64,000 nucleotides of DNA. It comes from JAAYTL01 sp031460505 (GTDB lineage: Bacteria > Bacillota > Clostridia > Tissierellales > Tissierellaceae). Where the stretch lies: the NCBI GenBank assembly GCA_031460505.1, contig JAVKTT010000002.1:62001-126000 (forward strand). The letters are read 5' to 3'. Under the pieces are notes generated by a model. It was not told where the DNA came from and ran no database searches. It saw only the letters and a program-made list of their open reading frames with translations. Positions 34,318 through 43,080 of this stretch are shown here, piece by piece. Position 1 is the stretch's first letter; each line of letters starts with the position of its first letter. The position numbers were made by a program, and so were the translations under genes.

Positions 34318-35517
34318 ATGAATATTTTAGTAATTAACTGCGGTAGTTCTTCATTGAAATATCAATTAATAGATATGAATGGAGAAATCGTACTAGCAAA
34401 AGGCCTTGTTGAAAGAATTGGTATTGAAGGTGCTAAAATCAAGCATGATACTACAGGCAAGGAAAGAGTAATAATTGAGGAACCAATGGAGAACCATAAA
34501 AGAGCACTTGAACTAGTGTTACAAGCTATAATAGATGAAAATTATGGTGCTATTAAATCTATGGATGAGATTGGTGCTGTAGGACACAGAGTTGTTCATG
34601 GTGGAGAAGAATTTGCTGGTTCAGTTGTTATAGATGATGCTGTTATGGGTGCTTTAGAAAGAAACATCGAGTTAGCTCCATTACACAATCCACCAAACAT
34701 AATGGGAATTGAGGCTTGTAAAGAATTAATGCCAAACACACCAATGGTTGGAGTGTTTGATACTGCATTCCATCAAACAATCCCAGCAGAAAACTTTATT
34801 TACCCACTTCCATTTGAGTATTATGAGAAATACAAGATTAGAAGATATGGATTCCATGGAACTTCTCATAAATATGTTTCACTAAGAGCTGCTGAAATCC
34901 TTGGTAGAGACATTAAAGACTTAAACATTGTAACTGCACACTTAGGTAATGGTTCATCCGTTACAGCTGTTCAAGGTGGAAAATCAGTTGACACAAGTAT
35001 GGGCTTCACTCCACTTGAAGGCCTTGCTATGGGAACAAGATCAGGAGATATCGACCCAGCAATAATTCCATTTATAATGGAAAAAGAAGATTTATCATTT
35101 GATGAAGTTAATGAAATGTTAAATAAAAAATCTGGAGTATTAGGTATTTCAGGTGTAAGTAGTGACTTTAGAGATTTAGAAGTAGCAGCTGAAGAAGGAA
35201 ATAAAAGAGCTAAACTTGCACTAGATATTTTTGCTAATAGAGTTACAAAATATATAGCTGCATATGCTGCACAAATGTGTCGAATTGATGTATTAGTATT
35301 TACTGCTGGTATAGGTGAAAACTCTGCAAGTATGAGAGAGTTAATTTGTGAAGGATTAGAATGTCTAAATATTAATATAGATAAAGAACTTAATAATGTA
35401 AGAGGCGAAGAAGCTGTTGTTAGCAAAAATATTGGTGGGGTTACTATAATGGTTATACCAACTAACGAAGAATTAATGATTGCTAGAGATACATTAGAAT
35501 TAGTTCAAAACAGATAA
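34318..35517 (+). CDS. ackA: Acetate kinase
   Basis: AckA interconverts acetyl phosphate plus ADP with acetate plus ATP, the last energy-yielding step of acetate fermentation. The 399-residue product has NCGSSSLKYQL at the N-terminus, GHRVVHGGE, APLHNPPN, FDTAFHQTIP, YGFHGTSHKYVS, HLGNGSSV, MGTRSGDIDP and the C-terminal FTAGIGENS. The start at 34318 is chosen because TAGGAGG (34304-34310) is 7 bases upstream; 34291 and 34312 do not fit that site. pta, its usual partner, is not adjacent here. Fairly even codon use suggests high expression. Confidence 0.97.
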   Translation: MNILVINCGSSSLKYQLIDMNGEIVLAKGLVERIGIEGAKIKHDTTGKERVIIEEPMENHKRALELVLQAIIDENYGAIKSMDEIGAVGHRVVHGGEEFAGSVVIDDAVMGALERNIELAPLHNPPNIMGIEACKELMPNTPMVGVFDTAFHQTIPAENFIYPLPFEYYEKYKIRRYGFHGTSHKYVSLRAAEILGRDIKDLNIVTAHLGNGSSVTAVQGGKSVDTSMGFTPLEGLAMGTRSGDIDPAIIPFIMEKEDLSFDEVNEMLNKKSGVLGISGVSSDFRDLEVAAEEGNKRAKLALDIFANRVTKYIAAYAAQMCRIDVLVFTAGIGENSASMRELICEGLECLNINIDKELNNVRGEEAVVSKNIGGVTIMVIPTNEELMIARDTLELVQNR

Positions 35518-35520
35518 TTC

Positions 35521-35549
35521 TTGACAAATTCGAATCACCTTTATATAAT
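35521..35549 (+). promoter_or_regulatory. Consensus sigma-A promoter for yceD-rpmF
   Basis: A perfect TTGACA (35521-35526), a 17-base spacer and a perfect TATAAT (35544-35549) lie 3 bases after the ackA stop. Transcription would begin near 35556, about 24 bases before the yceD start codon. It is the strongest promoter match in the window and fits constitutive ribosomal-protein expression. Confidence 0.9.
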
Positions 35550-35579
35550 TAAGTTTGTTACTTTAAGAGGTGAAAATCA

Positions 35580-36092
35580 TTGAATATTGACTTGGTTAAA
35601 TTTTTCGAAGAAGCAGATAGGGTATATCCCTTTGAAGGAGAAGTATCTACAGATTCTATTAGTAATTTTGGTGAATTTAAAATAATAGAACCTATAAAGT
35701 ATAAAGGGGAAATATACAAAGTTGATGGTTCATATTTGATAAAAGCAAATATCGGATATAGGTATGAAACTAAATGCGACCGTTGCTTTGAAACAACTAT
35801 AAAACAAATAAATACAAGCCTATCAGCTAGACTGGAAGATTACGGAAAACAATATGAAGATAATGAAGAAGATGATGATATTATCTACTATAAAAAGGGT
35901 ATTCTAGATTTAGATGAATATATCCTTATGGAAGTAGCTTCATCATTACCTATGAAATCCTTATGTGATGAGGATTGTAAAGGTCTTTGCCCTAAATGTG
36001 GTATTGATCTAAATAAGGAATCATGTAATTGTGAAGATGATTATATTGACCCTAGATTTGAGAAATTGAAAGATCTTTTTGTAAAGAAATAA
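35580..36092 (+). CDS. yceD: YceD/DUF177-family protein upstream of rpmF
   Basis: YceD proteins are encoded next to rpmF across bacteria, and plant homologues act in 23S rRNA accumulation, so a ribosome assembly role is likely. The 170-residue product has the DUF177 core (YETKCDRCFETTIKQI) and a cysteine-rich C-terminus (CDEDCKGLCPKCGIDLNKESCNC) that could bind zinc. The start is TTG at 35580 with GAGGTG 8 bases upstream. It lies 13 bases from rpmF and shares its strong promoter. Confidence 0.92.
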   Translation: MNIDLVKFFEEADRVYPFEGEVSTDSISNFGEFKIIEPIKYKGEIYKVDGSYLIKANIGYRYETKCDRCFETTIKQINTSLSARLEDYGKQYEDNEEDDDIIYYKKGILDLDEYILMEVASSLPMKSLCDEDCKGLCPKCGIDLNKESCNCEDDYIDPRFEKLKDLFVKK

Positions 36093-36105
36093 GGAGGTGT
36101 TTTTA

Positions 36106-36285
36106 ATGGCGGTACCAAAAAGTAAAACTTCAAAAGCTAGAAGAGACAAAAGAAGAGCTTCATCTTATAGACTTAATAAAGCTACTGTTACTGAATGCCC
36201 ACAATGTCATGAGCCAAAACTACCACATAGAGTGTGTAGATCATGTGGTTATTATAAAAACAGGGAAGTTATTGATGTTGAGTAA
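36106..36285 (+). CDS. rpmF: 50S ribosomal protein bL32
   Basis: bL32 is a small 50S protein. The 59-residue product starts MAVPKSKTSKARRDKRRAS and has two CxxC pairs (CPQC and CRSC), the zinc-binding form. AAGGAGGTG stands 6-8 bases before the ATG at 36106; the in-frame ATG at 36097 overlaps that site. A strong terminator follows within 11 bases. Confidence 0.97.
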   Translation: MAVPKSKTSKARRDKRRASSYRLNKATVTECPQCHEPKLPHRVCRSCGYYKNREVIDVE

Positions 36286-36295
36286 TTAACGAAGG

Positions 36296-36327
36296 ATAGT
36301 GATATAATTTATATCACTATTTTTTTA
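36296..36327 (+). terminator. Intrinsic terminator of yceD-rpmF
   Basis: An 11-bp perfect stem (36296-36306 with 36310-36320) with a three-base loop is followed by seven T residues. This is a textbook rho-independent terminator and isolates rpmF from plsX. Confidence 0.93.
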
Positions 36328-36329
36328 TG

Positions 36330-36358
36330 TTGCATTTTTTACCACTCTAATATATATT
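36330..36358 (+). promoter_or_regulatory. Candidate promoter for plsX-acpP-rnc
   Basis: TTGCAT (36330-36335) and TATATT (36353-36358) are 17 bases apart, just after the rpmF terminator and 43 bases before plsX. A new promoter is required here because of that terminator. No FapR-type inverted repeat is evident around it. Confidence 0.5.
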
Positions 36359-36400
36359 TAATATCAGTACGACTTTTATTTTGATAGGTAGGTGGCTGTA

Positions 36401-37393
36401 ATGAAGATTATTGTAGACGGAATGGGTGGAGATAATGCACCAGTAGAAATTGTCAAAGGTGCAATAGATGCATTAAAAGAATATAATATAAGTATAGTTC
36501 TAGTAGGTAAAGAGGATTTAATTAATACTGAACTTAACAAATATAACTACCCAAAGGATAAAGTTGAAATTATTCATGCGGATGATGTAATTACTAATGA
36601 AGATGATCCAGCTTTAGCTATTCGAAGAAAGAAAAATTCATCAATGGTAGTAGGGATGAAAGCTTTAAACGAAGGAAAAGGCGATGGTTTTGTATCTGCA
36701 GGTAGTACTGGTGCATTATTGGCCGGTGGTTTACTTATTGTAAAAAGAATTAATGGTATAGATAGAGCAGCTTTAACAAGTGTTTATCCAACAAATAAAG
36801 GACTTTCTTTGTTAGTAGATGCTGGTGCAAATACTGACTCTAAACCGGAATACTTAAAACAGTTTGGTTTAATGGGTTCGATATATATGGAAAAAGTAAT
36901 GGGAATAAAAAATCCAACTGTAGGGTTAGCTAATATAGGAACCGAGGAAGGTAAAGGTAATGAATTAGCAAAGCAATCATATGAATTGTTAAAAAATGAG
37001 GATATCAATTTTATTGGAAATATAGAAGGTAGGAATATTCCTTTAGGAGACGCTGATGTTATCGTAGCTGATGGTTTCGTTGGAAATATGATATTGAAAG
37101 TAACAGAAGGAGTTGCTATATCCCTTTTAAAAGAACTAAAAGATGTTTTTATGACCAATACTAAGACCAAACTAGCTGCTTTATTACTTAAATCTAATCT
37201 AGAGGCTTTTAAAGGGAAATTAGATTATAGAGAATATGGTGGAGCACCACTTTTAGGTACGAAGAAGGCAATTATAAAAGCACATGGCAGTTCCAATGCA
37301 TATGCAATTAAGAATGCTATTAACCAAGCTATTAAATTTATAGAAAAAGATGTAATTAAAACTATAGAGGAAAATATTAATTTAAATAATTAA
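36401..37393 (+). CDS. plsX: Phosphate acyltransferase PlsX
   Basis: PlsX converts acyl-ACP and phosphate to acyl-phosphate, the donor used by PlsY in the first step of phospholipid synthesis. The 330-residue product has the N-terminal IVDGMGGDNAPVEIVKGA, SAGSTGALLAGG, GTEEGKGNELAKQ and the C-terminal YGGAPLLGTKKAIIKAHGSSNA. ATG at 36401 has AGGTGG upstream; the longer GTG/ATG at 36392 lies in that site. In many clostridia fapR precedes it and fab genes follow; here it is joined only to acpP and rnc. Confidence 0.96.
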   Translation: MKIIVDGMGGDNAPVEIVKGAIDALKEYNISIVLVGKEDLINTELNKYNYPKDKVEIIHADDVITNEDDPALAIRRKKNSSMVVGMKALNEGKGDGFVSAGSTGALLAGGLLIVKRINGIDRAALTSVYPTNKGLSLLVDAGANTDSKPEYLKQFGLMGSIYMEKVMGIKNPTVGLANIGTEEGKGNELAKQSYELLKNEDINFIGNIEGRNIPLGDADVIVADGFVGNMILKVTEGVAISLLKELKDVFMTNTKTKLAALLLKSNLEAFKGKLDYREYGGAPLLGTKKAIIKAHGSSNAYAIKNAINQAIKFIEKDVIKTIEENINLNN

Positions 37394-37418
37394 TTTTAAA
37401 ATTTAGGAGGATTATTTC

Positions 37419-37658
37419 ATGAACACAGAAAAAGTAATTAGTCTTATAAGCGAGCAATTCAATATTGATGTAGATGATATTAATTTAGATACTTCTTTCA
37501 GAGATGATTTAGGTGCCGATTCTTTAGATTTAGTTGAATTAGTAATGGCATTTGAAGATGAATTTGGATTAGAAATTGAAGATGAAGAAGTAGAAACAAT
37601 AAAAACAGTAGGCGACTCAATTAATTATATAAAAAAAGCATTAGGCGATGATATCTAA
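37419..37658 (+). CDS. acpP: Acyl carrier protein
   Basis: AcpP carries growing acyl chains on a 4'-phosphopantetheine arm. The 79-residue acidic, helical product has the attachment motif GADSLDLVELVMAFEDEFG with Ser35 as the modified residue. AGGAGG lies 9 bases before the ATG. It sits between plsX and rnc, the conserved order. A 14-bp hairpin begins at the last codons and probably affects how much message continues into rnc. Confidence 0.97.
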   Translation: MNTEKVISLISEQFNIDVDDINLDTSFRDDLGADSLDLVELVMAFEDEFGLEIEDEEVETIKTVGDSINYIKKALGDDI

Positions 37659-37682
37659 TAAGGGGTTTCCTTTATTAGATAT
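37651..37682 (+). other. 14-bp hairpin spanning the acpP stop codon
   Basis: Bases 37651-37664 pair with 37669-37682 (one G-U pair) around a four-base loop, with the acpP stop in the first arm. The sequence after it is TATATATTT rather than a T-run. It could be a weak terminator or a 3'-end stabiliser that lets acpP mRNA exceed that of rnc. Confidence 0.65.
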
Positions 37683-37703
37683 TATATATTTGGAGTGATT
37701 ATT

Positions 37704-38402
37704 ATGAATTTAGCATCTTTAGAAAAAAATCTTAATTACAAATTTAAAGATTATAAGTTATTAAAGTTGGCAATGACTCATAGTTCATATTCAAATGAAC
37801 ACAAGATGGATATTGTAGAAAATAACGAAAGACTAGAGTTCCTTGGTGATGCTATTTTGAACCTTGTAGTAAGTCAATATCTATATAAGAAGTACCCAAA
37901 TCACCCAGAAGGCGAATTAACAAAGATTAGAGCTAAGGTTGTATGTGAATCTTCTTTGGCTTATGCAGCTAAAAAAATAGAAGTTGGAAGATTTCTATTG
38001 CTTGGCAAGGGTGAGGAATCTACTGGAGGTAGAGAAAGAGATTCAATTTTAGCTGATGCAGCTGAGGCAATTGTTGGGGCTCTTTATATGGATAGTGACT
38101 TTGAAACTACTAATTCAATTTTATTATCAAATTTTGAATTAGATATAGTTCATGCTGTGGCTAAAGGTGATCTATTTATCGACTATAAGACAGAACTTCA
38201 AGAAATTATCCAAAAAAACGGGAAATCGACAATGGAATATGTTGTAACAAGAGAAGAAGGACCTGACCATAATAAGAAATTCTTTATGGATGTCATAGTA
38301 AATGATGAAACCATTGGCACAGGTGTAGGAAGAAATAAAAAGGATGCTGAGCAGATGGCTGCTAAGGAAGCATTGATTAGATTAGGAGTAGCTCATGAGT
38401 AA
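37704..38402 (+). CDS. rnc: Ribonuclease III
   Basis: RNase III cuts double-stranded RNA in rRNA precursors and regulatory duplexes. The 232-residue product has the catalytic signature NERLEFLGDAIL (about 41-52), the second acidic site DAAEAIVGALY, and a C-terminal double-stranded RNA-binding domain (about 158-228). ATG at 37704 has GGAG 8 bases upstream; the in-frame ATG at 37695 overlaps it. The gene overlaps the following radical SAM gene by 8 bases. Confidence 0.96.
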   Translation: MNLASLEKNLNYKFKDYKLLKLAMTHSSYSNEHKMDIVENNERLEFLGDAILNLVVSQYLYKKYPNHPEGELTKIRAKVVCESSLAYAAKKIEVGRFLLLGKGEESTGGRERDSILADAAEAIVGALYMDSDFETTNSILLSNFELDIVHAVAKGDLFIDYKTELQEIIQKNGKSTMEYVVTREEGPDHNKKFFMDVIVNDETIGTGVGRNKKDAEQMAAKEALIRLGVAHE

Positions 38403-39477
38403 ACGTTATATAATACCAATTTTTGTTCCACATTATGGGTGTCCACATGACTGTATTTTTTGCAATCAAAAAAAGATTACCAACATTTCAACTACAACTA
38501 CACCAAAGGATGTTGAAATGATTATCGAGAAATACCTTTCATACTTTTGGAAAGATCTAACAATAGAAGTTGCATTTTACGGCGGTAGTTTTACTGCAAT
38601 AGATATGGATATTCAGAGTCAACTTTTAGAAATACCTTATAAATATAAGGAAAAAGGTATCATACATGAGATTAGATTGTCTACTAGACCAGATGCTATA
38701 AATGAGGAAATTTTAGATAATCTTAAAAAATTTAAAGTAGATACTATTGAACTAGGTGTACAGTCCCTTGACGAAGAAGTCTTAGTAGCTAGTGAAAGAG
38801 ATCATAGTGTATTAGATGTTTATGAGGCTGTTAGTCTTATAAAGAGTTATGGGTTTAATCTTGGTTTACAAATGATGGTTGGATTACCTTTGGATAATCC
38901 AGAGAAATCTCTGTTTACAGCTAAAGAGTTTATTAAGATGAGTCCAGATTTAGTTAGGATATATCCAACTCTGGTAATTAAAGATACCTATCTAGCTAAA
39001 TTATACAATAGTGGAGAATACAAAGCATTGTCTGTAGAAGAAGCTGTAGATATATGTACTAAACTTCTTGTATTATTTAATTTGAATAATATTAATGTAA
39101 TTAGAGTTGGATTACAGCCTACAGAAAATATACAACTAGGCATGGATGTTATAGCAGGGCCATTCCATCCTGCCTTTAGGCAATTAGTTGAGTCAAATAT
39201 ATACAAATTATTGTTAGAAGATTATTTTAGTAGTAGAAGATATATTACTAAAGGAAAAGAAATCAAAATTACAGCTAATAAGTCCGCAATTTCAAACATA
39301 TCTGGTCAAAAATCATCTAATATAAAGTATCTTAAAAATAGATATGAGTTTAGCAAAATTAAGGTTTTTCCAGATGATAATTTGATAGATGAGATTATTA
39401 TCTCTTTAGATAATAATACTGAAACATTAAATTTAAGAAATTGGATGAAGGAATATATAGCAAAATTAGATTATTAA
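38395..39477 (+). CDS. Elp3-like radical SAM protein
   Basis: The 360-residue product has a radical SAM core with the cluster motif CPHDCIFC (Cys16, Cys20, Cys23). It also has FYGGSFTAIDMDIQ, RLSTRPDAINEEIL, ELGVQSLDEEVL and GLQMMVGLPLDNP, the pattern of the Elp3/YhcC-like group. It lacks the GNAT acetyltransferase domain that true Elp3 carries. The C-terminal segment (about 285-360) is less conserved. Genes of this type sit between rnc and smc in many clostridia. The reaction is unknown; RNA modification is a guess from relatives. Translation is probably coupled to rnc. Confidence 0.88.
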   Translation: MSKRYIIPIFVPHYGCPHDCIFCNQKKITNISTTTTPKDVEMIIEKYLSYFWKDLTIEVAFYGGSFTAIDMDIQSQLLEIPYKYKEKGIIHEIRLSTRPDAINEEILDNLKKFKVDTIELGVQSLDEEVLVASERDHSVLDVYEAVSLIKSYGFNLGLQMMVGLPLDNPEKSLFTAKEFIKMSPDLVRIYPTLVIKDTYLAKLYNSGEYKALSVEEAVDICTKLLVLFNLNNINVIRVGLQPTENIQLGMDVIAGPFHPAFRQLVESNIYKLLLEDYFSSRRYITKGKEIKITANKSAISNISGQKSSNIKYLKNRYEFSKIKVFPDDNLIDEIIISLDNNTETLNLRNWMKEYIAKLDY

Positions 39478-39489
39478 GAGGTGTTTGAT

Positions 39490-42400
39490 TTGTACTTAAA
39501 AAAAATTGATATACATGGGTTCAAATCCTTTGCTGATAGGACTACAATAGAATTTAAAGATGATATAACTGCAATTGTAGGGCCTAATGGAAGTGGTAAG
39601 AGTAATATTTCAGACGCCATAAGGTGGGTATTGGGTGAACAAAGTGTTAAAAGCCTAAGAGGAAATAAAATGGAGGATGTAATCTTTTCTGGTACCGATA
39701 AGAGAAGGGCGTTGGGGTTTGCAGAGGTTACTATCTATTTTGATAATACAGATAACTCAATACCTGTAGATTTTAGTGAAGTAGCAGTAACACGAAGAAT
39801 GTTTAGATCAGGCGAAAGTGAATATTATATAAATAAGTCTGCCTGTAGATTGAAAGATGTTAGAACCTTATTCATGGATACAGGTATTGGCAAAGATGGT
39901 TATTCAATAATAGGACAAGGACGTATAGATGAAGTTCTAAGTAATAAACCAGAGGATAGAAGAAATATCTTTGAAGAAGCAGCAGGGATTATCAAATACA
40001 AGACAAAAAAAGAAGAGACTGAAAGAAAGCTTGATAGGACACAAGAAAATTTAGTTAGAATTAAAGATTTGATTTCTGAAATAAAAAATCAATATGATAA
40101 TTTAGAGACTGAATCAAATAAAGCAACTAAGTTTATCAGCTTATATGAAGAACTAAAGGTGCTTGATGTCAATCTTTGTGTTAGAGAAATAAAAAAGCTG
40201 AAAATCCAAATGAATGAGCTAATTACAGAAATAAATCTTGATACAAATGAAATAGATAATTTAGAGATGCAAAAAAATGATTTAAATAGTAAATTCAATC
40301 AATTGAAGGAAAACATTAAGGAAATAGAAGAAAAACACGAAGAATATAGAAACAATAAAGTTGATTTGATTCAGTCTATTGAAAATAATAAAAGCCAAAT
40401 GAATCTTCTAACTGAAAAGGAGAAGTTCTTTAATAGAGATATTGAGAGATATAACCAGGAAATAGAACATTTACATAGCAATGTTAAAACTCTAGAAGAA
40501 GAGTTAACATCCCTATCAGAAGAAATACATAAAATCGAGGAAGAATTTTTTAAGTCAAAAGAAATATATAACTTTAAAATTGAAGAATACAATTCTTTAG
40601 AATCATTACTTAAAGATAAAGAAATAGCAATTGAAAATGAGAAAGAAATCTTATTAAAAGTTTATAATAAAATTTCTGATAAGAAGAGTTTATTAAATGG
40701 AATTGATTCATTTCAAGATAATATCAGTAAAAGAGTGGTTCAACTTAATAATGATAACAATCGAGTTAATGAAGATAAATTATCCAATGAAAAATCTCTA
40801 AATTACTTAATGGATGAAGAGTCAGATTTAAATAATAAATCCATAGAACTTAATAGTAGTAAATTAACTCTGGAAACTACTAAGGTAGAATTAAGTGAAA
40901 ATTATACTAAGATAATTAATGAAATAAGAGAAATAGAAATAAAACTACAAGGAATATTGTCAAGCTATAAGCTTTATAAGAATATGGAAGAAGGTTATGA
41001 AGGATACTATAAAAGTGTAAAGAATCTACTTCAAGCTATTAAAAACAATAGATTACAAAAATCTGGATATGAAGGCATAGTTGCTGATCTACTAGGAGTA
41101 GATTCTAAGTATGAAAAGGCTATCGATATCAGCTTAGGATCAAGCCTACAGAATATTGTTGTAGAAGACGAATCATCTGCAAAGATAATGATAAATTATT
41201 TAAAGAAAAACAATCTAGGAAGAGTAACCTTTCTTCCGTTGAGTGTAATTAAAGGAAATCCTTTAAATTTAGATTTAAGCAAATTTAAGGAACAAGGAGT
41301 AATTGGTTATGCTCATGATTTAGTTGAATACGATGAAAAATATAAAAATATATTCGAATCATTATTAGGCAGAACAATTATAGTTGATAATATTGATAAT
41401 GGAATTAAGTTAGCTAATGCGTTTAATCATAAATATAGAATAGTTTCATTAGATGGAGATTTACTAAATCCTGGAGGTTCATTAACGGGTGGAAGCTATA
41501 GTAATAATGCTATCAGCATAATAACTAGGAAGAATCGTATAATAGAGTTGGAAAAGGAAATTCAAGATTCAAATATCCTTAATAGTAATTTACAAGATAA
41601 AAAAGTAAACATCTTAAAAGATATTGAAAACAATGAGAAACTACTATCTGCAGTTATTTCTGAAATCAAAGGTATAGAAATAAACATACTAAATAATAAA
41701 AACGAACAAAATTCTGTATTAAAAGAAATAGAAAGATTAGAAAGGGAAATAATCAGAATAGATGACGAAATTGTCTCTTTAGAAGAAGAAACTAAAGAAT
41801 ATATTATAAAGAAATCTGATTATGAGAAATCAATTGTTGAATTAGAAGATAAAGTTAACTCTATTAATAGTAGAATTAAAGAAATGAATGAATCTATAAG
41901 CCAAGAGAAAAATCAAAAGGATGGTAAAAATAAGGAATTAACTGATTTTCAAATTAATCTTAATCATATAGAAAATAAGTTGAGTAATTTGAGAGTTAAT
42001 TTTAATAATAAAACAAGAGAAAAAGAAGAAAAACTTTCTCAAATAGAAGAAAAGGAAATGGATCTAAAGTCTGCGCTTAATGAAATTGAAAACTTAAAAG
42101 AAAATAGTCTAAAATTAAATGAAAAAATGAATATAATAAACCAGGATTATGATAGTGTGTCTTTAAAACTTGATGATTATTCTAAGAGTAAGGAAAGTTT
42201 GATGGATTCTTTCTATAAAGAACAGGAAAATCTAAAGATAATTAATGATAGATTGATGGTCTTAGAAAAACAAAAAAATAAAAGAGAATTAAAATACTCA
42301 AAGCTAGAGTTACAAGAGGAAAATTATAATAGCAAATTACAAAATGATTATGAGTTAAACTATGATTTGGCTATTAATCTGGAGATATACTCTGAAGAGA

Positions 42401-43068
42401 TGATTATACAACCTAATAAGATCACTGAATTAAAGGATAAAATAAAATCTCTTGGAAATGTGAATGTAGGTGCTATTGAAGAGTTTAAAGGTGTAAAGGA
42501 AAGATTAGAATTTATTAATAAACAGTATAATGACTTAATAAAGAGTAAAGAAGATCTTGAAAAGTTGATCAATGAAATGGAAAATACAATGAGAGAGCAA
42601 TTTCTAGTCTCATTTAAAGAGATCAACGAGAATTTCTCCAAGGTATTCAATATACTATTTAATGGTGGTAAGGCAACTTTAGAATTGGATACAGAAGATG
42701 ATATTTTAAAATCAGGTATCGAGATAAAAGTTCAACCTCCAGGAAAGAAGTTGCAAAGCCTTAATTTACTGTCAGGAGGCGAAAGATCATTAACTGCAGT
42801 AGCACTATTGTTTGCTATACTAGAAACAAAACCATCCCCTTTCTGTATCTTAGATGAGATTGATGCAGCATTAGACGAAGCAAATATAAGTAGATATACT
42901 AGATATTTAAAGAAGTTTAGTGATAATACTCAATTTATCTTAATAACCCATAGAAAGACTACAATGGAAATATCAGATATTCTATATGGTGTTACAATGG
43001 CTGAAGAAGGGGTTAGTAAATTAATATCTGTAAAAATAAAGGACTATATTGATGAATTAGTTGTTTAG
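39490..43068 (+). CDS. smc: Chromosome segregation ATPase SMC
   Basis: SMC with ScpA/ScpB forms the bacterial condensin that organises and segregates the chromosome. The 1192-residue product shows the head half with Walker A GPNGSGKSNISDAIRW and IGQGRIDEVL, and long coiled coils at about 165-500 and 680-1000. Between them is a hinge (about 515-665, YEGIVADLLGVD and GGSLTGGSYS). The C-terminal head has the signature LSGGERSLTAVALLFAI and Walker B FCILDEIDAALDEAN. The TTG at 39490 is chosen because it gives MYLKKIDIHGFKSFAD with AAGAGGTG 6 bases upstream; GTG at 39481 is in that site. Confidence 0.96.
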   Translation: MYLKKIDIHGFKSFADRTTIEFKDDITAIVGPNGSGKSNISDAIRWVLGEQSVKSLRGNKMEDVIFSGTDKRRALGFAEVTIYFDNTDNSIPVDFSEVAVTRRMFRSGESEYYINKSACRLKDVRTLFMDTGIGKDGYSIIGQGRIDEVLSNKPEDRRNIFEEAAGIIKYKTKKEETERKLDRTQENLVRIKDLISEIKNQYDNLETESNKATKFISLYEELKVLDVNLCVREIKKLKIQMNELITEINLDTNEIDNLEMQKNDLNSKFNQLKENIKEIEEKHEEYRNNKVDLIQSIENNKSQMNLLTEKEKFFNRDIERYNQEIEHLHSNVKTLEEELTSLSEEIHKIEEEFFKSKEIYNFKIEEYNSLESLLKDKEIAIENEKEILLKVYNKISDKKSLLNGIDSFQDNISKRVVQLNNDNNRVNEDKLSNEKSLNYLMDEESDLNNKSIELNSSKLTLETTKVELSENYTKIINEIREIEIKLQGILSSYKLYKNMEEGYEGYYKSVKNLLQAIKNNRLQKSGYEGIVADLLGVDSKYEKAIDISLGSSLQNIVVEDESSAKIMINYLKKNNLGRVTFLPLSVIKGNPLNLDLSKFKEQGVIGYAHDLVEYDEKYKNIFESLLGRTIIVDNIDNGIKLANAFNHKYRIVSLDGDLLNPGGSLTGGSYSNNAISIITRKNRIIELEKEIQDSNILNSNLQDKKVNILKDIENNEKLLSAVISEIKGIEINILNNKNEQNSVLKEIERLEREIIRIDDEIVSLEEETKEYIIKKSDYEKSIVELEDKVNSINSRIKEMNESISQEKNQKDGKNKELTDFQINLNHIENKLSNLRVNFNNKTREKEEKLSQIEEKEMDLKSALNEIENLKENSLKLNEKMNIINQDYDSVSLKLDDYSKSKESLMDSFYKEQENLKIINDRLMVLEKQKNKRELKYSKLELQEENYNSKLQNDYELNYDLAINLEIYSEEMIIQPNKITELKDKIKSLGNVNVGAIEEFKGVKERLEFINKQYNDLIKSKEDLEKLINEMENTMREQFLVSFKEINENFSKVFNILFNGGKATLELDTEDDILKSGIEIKVQPPGKKLQSLNLLSGGERSLTAVALLFAILETKPSPFCILDEIDAALDEANISRYTRYLKKFSDNTQFILITHRKTTMEISDILYGVTMAEEGVSKLISVKIKDYIDELVV

Positions 43069-43080
43069 GAGGTTTAGATT

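Noticed and set aside
36355..36385. FapR operator near plsX
   Set aside because: Only a short AGTAC string is present, without the inverted repeat of FapR sites, and no fapR gene is in the window.
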